Positions 54,855-64,000 of a stretch of 64,000 nucleotides of DNA are shown piece after piece. The position numbers were made by a program, and so were the translations under genes. Source of the DNA: Paragorgia papillata (taxonomy: Eukaryota; Cnidaria; Anthozoa; Scleralcyonacea; Coralliidae); NCBI GenBank assembly GCA_035771165.1, contig JAWNZC010000100.1:3173501-3237500 (forward strand), written 5' to 3'. The notes beneath the pieces were generated by a model, which saw only the letters and a program-made list of their open reading frames with translations, was not told the origin of the DNA and searched no databases. Every line of letters starts with the position of its first letter. The first letter of the stretch is position 1.

Positions 54855-55070
54855 TCAAGGTTGTATAAATTCACAAGCATTAAAATGTACGAAAACTATA
54901 AAAACTCTCTTTAAACTTTGTTTAACTTTAGCCTTAAAACATGGTAGAGAGAGAGTTTCTCTTATAACAAAATCCACATTGTTCCATTCAGTGAGAGCAT
55001 GGAATTTAAATTTTAGCTTTCCGCATTTGGTGGCAGGCTGAGGGAGATGTAAGTCATTTTTGCGAGTCAC
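54855..55070 (-). pseudogene. LINE C-terminal scrap
   Basis: Minus frame DLHLPQPATKCGKLKFKFHA, then LTEWNNV and PCFKAKVKQSLK matches the usual end of a reverse transcriptase ORF in non-LTR elements (…R.P..T..GK..F.Y.G...WN.L). 5'-truncated. Confidence 0.6.
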
Positions 55071-55503
55071 TTTGTCTGCTTTGAAACACTTATTTGATAC
55101 ACTTTCTTTTCAAAACAACAACGCTGCCCGCTGTTAGGTTTATATCTTAGTAAGAATTGTTTAGTTACCAATATAGTTGTTTGAAAACACAATAAAAGGT
55201 CGTAGAAAGTCGGTAGAAATAACCATGACCAATCTTACTACGTGATTTGACCATGTCAAATAAAAGAAGCAAACCATAATATTAAACTTTTCGACAATGA
55301 ACTTCCTCGAAATTTATTGTTCGGAAAATAAACCAGCAGTAACATAATACTCTGTACCTAGTCCTCATATCAAATGCGCTTGCTGTGTCAAAGTAGGAGA
55401 GCAACCGTCCGGGGAGAGAACACAGGGCAAGACAGCTTTACTCTATTTTCACTGTTTTGAATGTGTTGACTATTGACATTTTACTGATTTTAGTTCTATT
55501 TTA
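55071..55503. other. Non-coding stretch
   Basis: No feature recognised. Confidence 0.5.
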
Positions 55504-55534
55504 GCCGCGCGAGGACTGAAGCCTAGGCCGCGCG
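55504..55534. repeat. GC-rich direct repeat flanking the 4.7-kb element (left)
   Basis: GCCGCGCGAGGACTGAAG, then CCTAGGCCGCGCG; it recurs at 60260-60290 with one change. The last 9 bp, GGCCGCGCG, is the target duplication; the rest suggests the target already held tandem copies of a 23-bp unit. Confidence 0.75.
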
Positions 55535-55765
55535 CAATCTCGTCCCCAGAGCCAAATTGCCCCGGCCGCGCGGGCCAATATAATGGCTCTGGGCAAATCG
55601 ATTTCAGACACCCAAAAATTGGGTGTCCCGTGACCTGCGCAGTAGTTATTTCGTACCTAGGCTCTCTAGAATCTGTATACGCGGTTGAAATTTATTCTCT
55701 TTTGGAGAAGTCTATTTCTTACTTAGGTTTTCAGAATATTTGCGAAAATATTACTTTAATTCATT

Positions 55766-57185
55766 ATGACAGACGGTAGAGGACACGACAATTGCTCGCT
55801 GGATGCTGCCATTGATTTTTCTGTGGAAAATATTGGGAAAAGCGGCTTAAAAATGAAGCCTCAGCAGAGGACGATATTCAGTACGTGAACTGGCATTTGT
55901 ATTTGTAACTCCCGAGATGTGCTTGCAGCCAACTTTCTTTGCTAAATCCTTTAATTTTTCAACTATCCTATTGCCTTTGGTGTACAATTTTCTGAAAGGG
56001 GAGAGTCAACGCAGGTGTTCCTTTAATAATATGGTGATACCACTTCGTATGATCTGCTGTTGAAGTCTCAACTAATTTTTGCCCATCCAGAAGTATTTGT
56101 CGACAATAATTTTATGAAGGTATGCTTTTCTCATAAATGCTTGTTTTTGAATTACCGTGGTAGTGTGGTTAGGTATGTTAGATAAACTAAAAAACCCTCT
56201 TCAGTAGGGTGGGTTAATTGTAGGTGTTGTGCATAATTGGCATTTTTTAAATCTGGTTCAAAGTTCAGTTCATAGTTAATTCCAGTGAGACACCAAAAAC
56301 AAGCAAATGCATTACTGACTGTATACCTGTATACCATGCATAATGATAAAATAGTTTATTATACCCTCGCAATTAATCACCCAATCAAATGTCTACATTA
56401 CCATCACGTGCCAGCCCAATGTTTTACGATGTAGGACAACTAGGTACATATTGGGCAGCAATCTTTGGACATGTGCACAAGGTATATTTACTTGCCAATT
56501 ACTGTACATGATTATTTGTTGGATATAATAAAACACCTATTGGATTCATCTTTGCCTGATATGGAAAATATTTAAGTCTCAAATTTTAATATTAATAGGC
56601 TCAACCTGCGGCTTGCCCAATATTGAATTTTCAACTTAAATATTTTGCCATAATGGGCTTAGATGAATCCAATAAGTTATATTATCCACTTACTGACATA
56701 TAATTAAAATTTTATTTATTGGTTTTCTAAAATAATATAAATTAAAACCAAGCCAAAATATATGTATGATTCTAATTTTAGTTTATATTAGTTTATTTGA
56801 ACTAATTTGATTTGATGTGTATTTACAGTATATTTGGTCTTTTAGGAAAGATTTTCACCATGCTTATGGGAAACTGGGCTTGCTTACTACAATATTTCCT
56901 GATTCATCTAAATTGGCTTTAACTGTAACAGCAACCCAAACCAGAGAAAAAAGAGAGTGTGAGTCTTTAGGGCTTACTAATTATTAATGCAAAAATTATT
57001 GAAGTAAACCTTAGAGCAGTGAAATATATATTTTGCTGTGTCAAGTTGGCCAAACACAGGAGAAGACAAGCTGCACCAGATCCTAACCCAACTTGCAGAT
57101 GAACTTAGACAGAAGAAAATAAATGCACCAAGGACAATTAGTGTATGGTACAGTACAATGGATGTTATGGTGTATACTTGGATCA
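55766..57185 (+). pseudogene. RecQ-like DNA helicase gene, incomplete
   Basis: Exon 1, 55766-55880: MTDGRGHDNCSLDAAIDFS, then LKMKPQQRTIFS at donor GTACGT; the K.KPQQ pattern is the Q-motif region of RecQ-like helicases. Exon 2, about 56065-56119: SQLIFAHPEVFVDNNFMK at donor GTATGC. Exon 3, from 56845: KDFHHAYGKLGLLTTIFP, then LALTVTATQT (helicase motif III-like). Exon 4, about 57040-57180: KLHQILTQLADELRQKKIN, then APRTI of the second RecA lobe. The Walker A segment and the DE.H box were not found, so the gene lacks ATPase residues as it stands. The order fits a RecQ-like family helicase (3'-5' DNA unwinding, nucleus) but function is unlikely. Confidence 0.6.
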
Positions 57186-57534
57186 GATGGATGATGACAT
57201 TTGACGTGTGACACCATCTAACAGTATATTATCATTAGACTACAATAGCTCGATGTGCGCAACGTTGGCAAGATTGAATTGTTCCTAGCATAACAAGAAA
57301 TTTAGAATTTTGAGAGAAAGAACTTCTAGGATAACATGTAAACAAAATAGAATTTCTCCAAGATGTATCTACAATGGACAGAGTGAGTCCTTAGGATTTC
57401 TGCTGACAGAGTTCACGCTTATATTCACTGTAGTTCACAATGTTTTTAAATAAAGTATATATTTGACCAAAGTGTATGCAGTATCTGTTAATAAAACTGA
57501 CTGAACATTTTAACAGGTTATTAGACTCAAAGGG

Positions 57535-57911
57535 GAGCATGGATGGCATCTGCTGTTAGGGCGCTGCCTCTCACCAATAGTTAAGCCCGGTTAGACAGGG
57601 ATCCGTTCTCGAGCTTGGGACTCATGTGAGTAGAGTTTAGTTGATCTCTCCTGTGCTCCGAGGGTTTTTCGCCGAGTTCTCCGGTTTTCCTCCCTCTGTA
57701 AAATCAACACCTAGGGCTCTGCACCTAGGGCATATAGTTGGGATCCGTGGTCTGAACTGTGTTGTATGGCGGCTGCTTAAAGCGCCTTTGATATGCCTCA
57801 ACACAGCCACATTGAAAAATCCTTAGGAGTAATTTGATTGTAAAGATACGGGCGCATGGGAACATATTTTAATGAAACATGCGCGGTATAAGAATTAAAT
57901 ATTATTATTTA
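57535..57911 (+). repeat. SINE-like element with ATT tail
   Basis: Starts with a tRNA-like GATGGCATCTGCTGTTAGGG, continues through GACTCATGTGAGTAGAGTTT and CTCCGAGGGTTTTTCGCCG, and ends in GCGCGGTATAAGAATTAAAT plus an ATT tail. The central part recurs inverted at 47880-48010 and the tail type recurs at 61860-61925. This repeat style is frequent in anthozoan genomes (from memory). Confidence 0.65.
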
Positions 57912-57963
57912 ACAATAAATCATTGCCACAATACTATCGGTGACCTAACACAGAACTACTGGG

Positions 57964-58245
57964 CAGTGGCAGCACTATGTGGGTGTGGGCCCTGGTGCGA
58001 GAAAAAAATTTGGGCCCCCCTCCCACAAAGTGACAACATATATAGGGGGTCTAGGGGATTCTCTTGCAGAAAAGTTTTGAATTTAGGGTCTCTGAAATGG
58101 CATTTCCTGCATTTTCAGAGCACTTTGGAGTAAAATCTGAGTGACGACACTTGCAATCTGTTAATAGTTTGGGATTTGGATGGGCCCCCTCAGCCCATGG
58201 GCCCTGGTGTGGCACACCGTTTGCACACCCGTAGTGCCACCACTG
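57964..58245. mobile_element. hAT-type MITE, 8-bp duplication CTACTGGG
   Basis: Ends CAGTGGCAGCACTATG and, inverted, CAGTGGTGGCACTACG; duplication CTACTGGG at 57956-57963 and 58246-58253 is exact. 282 bp, with GGGCCC-rich interior. Non-coding. Confidence 0.88.
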
Positions 58246-58253
58246 CTACTGGG

Positions 58254-58885
58254 AACCCTTAGGAAATTTGCCTCAGGGGACCCTAGTCACTGAGCTTTGC
58301 TTAGACTTGAGACCATTGGTTATTAGATTTAGGGTCTAGATGAAAATTACGCTTGTAAGTACCGGTAGTTACCCTGGTTAAATAAAGTATTATTATTACT
58401 ATATCTATTTCAAGACTTTGAAGATGAATTAGGTTAGAGCCTGAAAATCAAAATTTTACCAACTCAGTGGACTTTTACTGTATTTAAAATTGAAAAAACA
58501 ATATTTTTTTTCAATTTTACTGCTGATGAGAACTTGGACCATGAAATATGTCTCAAACAGTAACTTACAGTACTAATTGCAAACACACCACTAGCTTTTT
58601 TATGTCATTTAGTGTTTATTATAATTACAGGCATTGGTAATTTTAAAACTGGTCAGAACACAATAACACCTAAAAAAACATTTTCATGGGATACATTTCC
58701 ACTGATTAATTTCAATTGTCACAATTATGAGATTATAGATTGGATGGGGGGGGGGGCCCTTAGGAGTTGGGGGCCTCTAACTGTCTGTTATGCCACCAGG
58801 TGCCATAAAAAAACAATAACAGAAAAAACTGACCTGTAACCATCACTGAAATAAAAGTAGTGTGCTGCATAGGCAGTGTTGAAAT
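58254..58885. other. Non-coding interior of the 4.7-kb element
   Basis: Contains G-run and GGGGCCC remnants at about 58745-58785 that resemble hAT element interiors. No exon recognised. Confidence 0.4.
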
Positions 58886-58942
58886 ACAAATCGAAATATA
58901 GTAAGGTTTGAGTTACTCGAACCTTACTATATTTCGATTTGT
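58886..58942. ncRNA. Perfect 23-bp hairpin
   Basis: ACAAATCGAAATATAGTAAG plus GTT at 58886-58908 is exactly inverted at 58920-58942 around an 11-nt loop. The geometry suits a small-RNA precursor or a minimal MITE; transcription is unknown. Confidence 0.5.
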
Positions 58943-60239
58943 AACCATTACTGACTGTTCACTTCATGAATATGAATGAATGCCTTACAATTATACCATC
59001 TGTCAGTATCATTATAAAATGGCATGGGGGTGACAAACCGTTTTCACCACCACAAATTTTTTTATTAACTTAACCTACAGTATATTATAACAATGGGATT
59101 GAAAGGAAAGCTTCTAAGAAACTACCACGCAGGTACATGCATGATATACATGTACAGCTGTATACCTATTAGACATGTCCAATTAAAAAGGCTCAAACAG
59201 TCTGACAAAACTTTGAACTGATGTGAGTATATGTTTGTTCACTTAATATTGTCTTAAGTTAGGACATAAAAGGTTTATCTAGGTGCTTTATTAGTGTGTT
59301 CTTACCCTGCAAATGAAAATGGTTTCCAGGAAGTCTCAAAATTCAAAATTTTCTGGGAGAGCATACCCCCTAGAGGGGACACCACAAACAACATCTTGCC
59401 TCCACACTCAAAAACATCTTCTGCAACCCCTGGGCAATAGTAGTTTTTGTCAATATAGCACCAGTCTAAAACAGGACGGTGTAATTTGGCAACTAATGCT
59501 TAACCCATTTGGATATAACCATGTATAAAATAATGGACGCTGGCCCCCGTCAACTAAAATTTAAACCACTATATAGATTGTCAGATTATAATTTTAAAAA
59601 AGCAATGCCTTCTGCCAGGCAATACTGCCAATTAAGGTATAGTAATTTTACACATATAAAAGCTATAAACACAGTGTCGTATTGATAAAATAATATATTT
59701 TTGTTAAAATCAGAAGATACATAACATATTTAAAGTCATATACATGTACCTTTAAATCAGATAATTATATGAATTGATCTATTAAAGTTATTATTCAAAT
59801 AGTCATGAGAATATTCTAACGGATACTTTTTTGAAATCACTCCCAATGTCGATATATTTTGTGAATATTTATTTTTGTACATACAAGCAATCTGTATCCT
59901 GATATGTATTCGCCACGAGCAGTCGACAATGATGAAATCTGTGCCATATCTGTCATACCCATACGTTCTTTTTCTCGGATAGAAACTCCAAACATATTAC
60001 AAAGGCAAAAAAGTATTTCTTGTCTCTTGTCGCACATTTTGTCAGATTTTAGTCCCAAATAAACATGTACTTTACAGCACTCCTTCTCGAAAACAGCCAC
60101 CATTACATGAAGGCCGCGCTGGGAGCATGGGTGTGAAATTATCTGCGCAGCGCAGTAGGCGTCGAACGTTTAACCAATCAGAGTCAAGTTTCAAATCGAT
60201 TGTCCCAGAGCCTCTTTTCCGCTCGCGTGCGAGGGGTTT
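58943..60239. other. Non-coding right part of the 4.7-kb element
   Basis: A minus-strand frame at 59837-60103 (EKECCKVHVYLGLKSDKMCD) has a Cys-rich start but no recognised family; it could be a remnant of a gene in the element's opposite orientation. Confidence 0.35.
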
Positions 60240-60259
60240 GGCTCTGGGGACGAGATTGG

Positions 60260-60290
60260 GCCGCGCGAGGACTGAAGTCTAGGCCGCGCG
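60260..60290. repeat. GC-rich direct repeat flanking the 4.7-kb element (right)
   Basis: Right-hand copy of 55504-55534, differing at one base (AAGTC for AAGCC). Confidence 0.75.
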
Positions 60291-60382
60291 ACACACTGGG
60301 ACACACTAGTGAACGAACGTATCAAAAACGTTTTTGGTTGTTTTTCTGTTGAAAAGACTATACTGTCATCTGTCATTGTACG

Positions 60383-61122
60383 CAATCTCGTACCCAGCGC
60401 CTGCGATCCTTTTGGCTACTACCAAGAATCAGAGGCTTTGGGAAACTCCGATGAAACTCGTCATCTGATTGGTTAGTTTAAAAACAGTAAAATTTCAAAT
60501 AGTGTGCACGTTGCTAACTTGTTTAATCGATTTCTCGACGTTCTGTAATACATAATTATACACGACAGACTCAAAATATAATTGAACACATGAAATAATT
60601 CAAAACAGCAAAAATCCCGACAATTTACAAGTTAAAACTATTATTATTGTCGCTTCGTCGCCAAACAAACATCCATCGTCTGACTCGTCTCGTAATTCTT
60701 CGCAGTTTCATCTCAGAACTTTAAAATTGTATTAGAGAATACAAGGTCGATGTAGTTTAGCCAAAATTCCTGGCAAAAAGTACAATTTCTTACCTGAGCG
60801 GCTGAGCCGATTACTGCCGAGTGCTGACGGCGACGCGGACATTTAAAACACACTCGTCAAATCGTCTGGTTGACGATTTTGAGAAAAGCGAAGAAAGGCC
60901 ATTTGTATCGATTGTATTGTCGAGAGCTTTGTGAAACATGTTGGGCCTTTTTTATCGGTAAACAAGCGAACGTTCGTCGATGATTGTTACAAATTATAGG
61001 GAACTGGGAACCAGAGGACTGGGAACAAAAACCCAATTTTTGGGTCTTTTTCATCGGAGTTTCCCAGAGCCTCCGTTCCTTGGTAATGACTAAAAGGATC
61101 GCAGGCTCTGGGTACGAGATTG
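60383..61122. mobile_element. 740-bp TIR element, CAATCTCGTACCCAG ends
   Basis: Arms of about 75 bp: CAATCTCGTACCCAG, then GCCTGCGATCCTTTT, and on to GGGAAACTCCGATGAAA. Target duplication TCATTGTACG / TCATTGTATG (9 of 10). Probably a non-autonomous relative of the 4.7-kb element. It sits just upstream of BEL gag, perhaps in that element's 5' LTR. Confidence 0.88.
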
Positions 61123-61296
61123 TCATTGTATGTTGATAGCTTCTACGCCTTTGTGAAGCGAGTAAAATCAAAATAAAGCTTAAAATACATTCGTCTAGCC
61201 GCCATACCATTAGCTGGTCCTTCGGAGCCGAATAAGACAGCTAAAGGGAAAAGATTAACGAGTCTGAAAGACGCCTGAGGTGAGCAACATCGAGAA
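61123..61296 (+). mobile_element. Probable end of BEL/Pao 5' LTR and leader
   Basis: A segment before the gag start; CTGGTCCTTCGGAGCCG at about 61216-61232 is a plausible primer-binding region of BEL elements. No second LTR is in the window to confirm the limits. Confidence 0.35.
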
Positions 61297-62540
61297 ATGT
61301 CGAGCGAGGAGAAAGGTTTCAAAATCAAACGTGACAAGAAATGCAAACCGCATTATAGAGTTAATCGCCGACAAGGGCAGCACTTCCAAGGTACGTCAGT
61401 ATGTTAAGGGTCTTGAAGAGGCGAGAGAAAAGGCTCGTAACTTAACTAAATTAAGAGTTAGAAGAGCTCCATCCTGAATCTATTGAAGCCGACGGTAATT
61501 GGCTTGAGGAGGTAGAGTTCGATGTAACCGAATGCCTAGGCGACGTGTCTGATTATCTTCTTGAGGCAAGTAAAGTTGAGTCCCCGAGTAATCAGGAACA
61601 TTCAACCAGTGTACAAAGTCTTCCAGTCCAGTTGGGAGATTCGCAGTACGGCAAGGCGAGTGGTCTCAAAGGTGTAAAAGTCCCGACCTTTGATGGAAAT
61701 CCTGTGGCCATATTTCTGGGGTATATTTAGCTCACTTGTTGATCAGAATAAGACTATCAGGTTCAATTAAGTTGGCTCATCTAAATAATTCTGTTAATGA
61801 CAAAGTTAAGATTACTTGTATTATTAGAGTATTATTAGTCTATTAGTATTTCAGTACACTGTATTGTAATGCGCAAGTGAGCATATATCTATGGAACATG
61901 CGCAATATAAATATTAAATATTATTATAAATATTAAAGTTAGGGCAGTTTCATGAGTCTGGGGACTATGCGAAGGCGGTTAAATTGCTAACTGATAGGTA
62001 TGGGGACCCTCGTGAAGTTGTAGATGCTCATTTGCGCTGCATAGCCAGATATTAAGGGAAAATACAGTGAAGGATTTGAACGGATTTCCGACGCGGTACA
62101 GGCTACAGTGTTTGCTTTAGACCGCCCATATTACAGTCATGAGCTATGCAGCATTCCTCTTTGCACACAATTAGTTCGCAAGCTACCCACCTGCGAGAAA
62201 GACGAATGGGTGCTGCAAATAGAGCTCGAACAGGTGTCTGAAGATGTAAAGGGTTTAGCTGAATGGATCTAGGCACAAGCAAAAACATTGCGTAAGCGCG
62301 AACGCTATAATGAACAGCTGCCAAAAAATGTGCTTTATGCGATAGCGATGGAAAGCATGCAGAGGCAGAACGTCCGACATTTTTAGCCGAGGATGTCAAT
62401 AAACGCTGGGACATAATTAAGTCTAAAGTGGTCTGCTTTGGCTTCTTAAGGCATGGTCATCAGCGACGCCAATGTACTAAGTCTTCTATGTGCGGAGTCG
62501 ATTCCTGTGAGAAAGGTCATCATCAGCTGCTTCACGTCTA
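61297..62540 (+). pseudogene. BEL/Pao gag region, frameshifted
   Basis: ATG at 61297 (MSSEEK), then a shift to RIIELIADKGSTSKVRQYVK, another to EELHPESIEADGNWLEEVEF, and the gag signature VKVPTFDGNPV, WGIFSSLVDQNKT, then after an insert at about 61790-61925 (with an ATATTATT SINE-like tail) GDYAKAVKLLTDRYGDPREV. A late zinc-knuckle-like C.GFLRHGHQRRQC lies near 62430. At least three shifts and several stops. Confidence 0.8.
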
Positions 62541-62789
62541 ACCTAGGTATCTAGGTATTCAAGGTCCAAAACAAAATCTCGCTGTTGAGGCCGTTGGGGG
62601 GATTCGTACAACCGTTAAGTCACAGCGCGCGCTATCAGTAACGAAAGAGAATGCCTTGATGGCACCGTTGGAGGTCAGACGTGGAGGACATACGCTTTGG
62701 GTTGGGTGATCGCTGGTCCAATTCCAACTGTCAGTGGTCCAAGAGAGCGAATCGCACCCGTGCAGGTGTCAGAAGCTGACGAGGATGCC

Positions 62790-64000
62790 AATCACCAGCT
62801 ACGCAAGTTATGGGAAATAGTCATCTTCGGAGTTCGTGGCAAGACAGCTCCATCGTATACACACAGCGAACAGAGAGCGGTCGGTGTACTGAGTCAGACA
62901 TGACGCCAGGCAGAATCAGGTTACGAACTTTGGCTTCTGTGGAAAGCTGACAGACCACCGTTACCAAATAACTATGAGACAGCCTTGAACTATTTGGAGT
63001 CCGTGGACCGCCGTTTGCAGAACAATCCTAAACTAGGAGAGGGTTACTGCAAGGCTATGAATGCATATTTAGAGAAGGGTTTTGAACGTAAACTGTCGCC
63101 AGAGGAACGTGCAATAGACGAGGAGCAATGGTTGCTACTACACCACCCTGTGATCAACCCATACAAGCCGTTGCCGCGAGTTGACTTCGATTCCCCTGAA
63201 AAGCATGGCGGTGTGTGCCTCAACGACTGCCTTGAAGCAGGGCCGAGTCTTCACAACGATCTTCCAGGTATCTTGTTGCAGTTTCGCGAGAGACCCGTTG
63301 CACTCATGGGTGACCTTTCTGACATGTTCTGTCACGTTCGTTTGAGACCGGAAGACTGCAGGTATCACCGGTATATATGGCGTGATATGGTTCCGACGAG
63401 ACTGCCAGATGTGTACGAGATGCACGGTTTGGTGTTTGGAGACAAGTCATCACCATGTGAAGCAAACTTTGCCATGATACGTACGACGGCTGACAACAAG
63501 GAGCAGTGGCCAGAAGCAGCTGCAGTAGTAAAACGTGATATTTTTGTGGACGACCTTTACACTTCCTGTGCCAGTAAACCGGTAGCGGTGACTTTATGTA
63601 AAGATGTTACAGACCTTATGGTTTTCCAATGCGCAAGTGGCTTTCCTCATCACCCGAAGTGTTATCGACTATACCGGAAACTGGACGAGCTGTTCCGAAT
63701 GAAAACCTTGAGCTGGGAGTGTTGCCGTCTGGACAAGCTCTTGGTGTCAGATGGATGCGCAATCCGACACTCTTGGATTTGCATTTCCTCATATTGACCG
63801 TCCACCAGCATAACGCACGAAACGTGGTATTCTTGCTAGACTGGCAGGCTTGTACGACCCACTTTGATGGGCGCGACTCCGTTCACTGTGCGAGAAAAGA
63901 TCATGCTGCAACGCACGTGGTCCCAATGCCTAGACCGGGATACACCTTTCCCAGCCGACCTTAATTGCAGCTGAATGGACAAAGTGGGATGAAGAAATAG
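62790..64000 (+). pseudogene. BEL/Pao reverse transcriptase region, runs off the window
   Basis: LRKLWEIVIFG and YELWLLWKADRPPLPNNYE precede a 270-codon frame at 62985-63797 with QNNPKLGEGYCKAMNAYLEK, FDSPEKHGGVCLNDCLEAGP, ALMGDLSDMFCHVRLRPEDC, the palm FGDKSSPCEANF and catalytic box FVDDLYTS (YVDD type). A shift near 63620-63700 follows, and the downstream frame reads VLSTIPETGRAVPNENLELG, typical of the region after RT. This is independent of the minus-strand BEL copy at 38560-40555. Confidence 0.85.

Larger units (their letters stand above)
55535..60258. mobile_element. 4.7-kb TIR element carrying a RecQ-like helicase remnant
   Basis: Inverted ends CAATCTCGTCCCCAGAGCC at 55535 and 60240-60258, flanked by a 9-bp duplication GGCCGCGCG (55526-55534 and 60259-60267). 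The short element at 60383-61122 has the same kind of ends and a 10-bp duplication. A 9-10 bp duplication fits Mutator-like transposition. Inside lie helicase exons, a SINE, a hAT MITE and a perfect hairpin. No transposase domain was recognised. Confidence 0.7.

Overview
The window is nuclear DNA of an early-branching animal. The signs are AT-rich non-coding sequence, spliced genes with GT..AG introns, tandem single-exon SRCR domains, a THAP gene, a GTF2I-like repeat, and a dense layer of animal-type mobile elements: Ty3/Gypsy, BEL/Pao, several LINEs, Penelope-like elements with hammerhead ribozymes, a KDZ transposase, hAT-, Mutator- and TTAA-type elements, and tRNA-derived SINE-like repeats. 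The repeat mix looks most like an anthozoan cnidarian, with a sponge as the alternative. This is an inference from family content; no database search was possible.

Layout. 0-4 kb: a satellite, then AT-rich sequence with small inverted-repeat elements. 4.1-8.5 kb: an intact, very young Ty3/Gypsy element with identical LTRs and a 5-bp target duplication. 8.9-9.65 kb: a two-exon THAP-domain gene (-). 10-16.4 kb: SRCR exon remnants and copies (-) in a locally duplicated exon-intron module, split by a LINE that has lost its reverse transcriptase. 17-20 kb: a TTAA element, a Penelope terminal part and a 1.4-kb transposon that interrupts a coding-like exon. 20.5-22.4 kb: host-like exons, one with a GTF2I-like repeat. 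23.2-25.7 kb: a TA-rich 'aacattaggttaccacccctaccc' satellite carrying three direct and one inverted hammerhead-ribozyme units and a Penelope GIY-YIG fragment. 25.7-31.05 kb: a block inserted in that satellite, bounded by CTGTTACAG-rich ends and filled with nested DNA transposons. 32.5-35.1 kb: a decayed KDZ transposase (-). 35.9-40.6 kb: decayed Gypsy and BEL/Pao (-). 41.4-45.3 kb: LINE fragments (+), one split by a hAT element. 45.9-48.7 kb: two SRCR exons (-). 49.75-49.97 kb: an ACTCC satellite. 53.3 kb: first exon of an unrecognised gene. 55.5-60.3 kb: a 4.7-kb terminal-inverted-repeat element containing a decayed RecQ-like helicase gene. 60.4-61.1 kb: a related short element. 61.3-64 kb: a decayed BEL/Pao (+) that runs off the window.

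How it fits together. Host genes are few and in pieces: a THAP protein, a probable multi-SRCR receptor stretched over more than 30 kb of minus strand, and two unknown genes. The rest is transposon-on-transposon. Target-site duplications let many insertion events be read exactly. Several coding exons carry single-base shifts at or near short homopolymers, which may be sequence errors rather than decay, so 'pseudogene' calls based on one such shift are provisional. The most notable items are the hammerhead ribozyme cluster tied to the Penelope element and the helicase-carrying TIR element.
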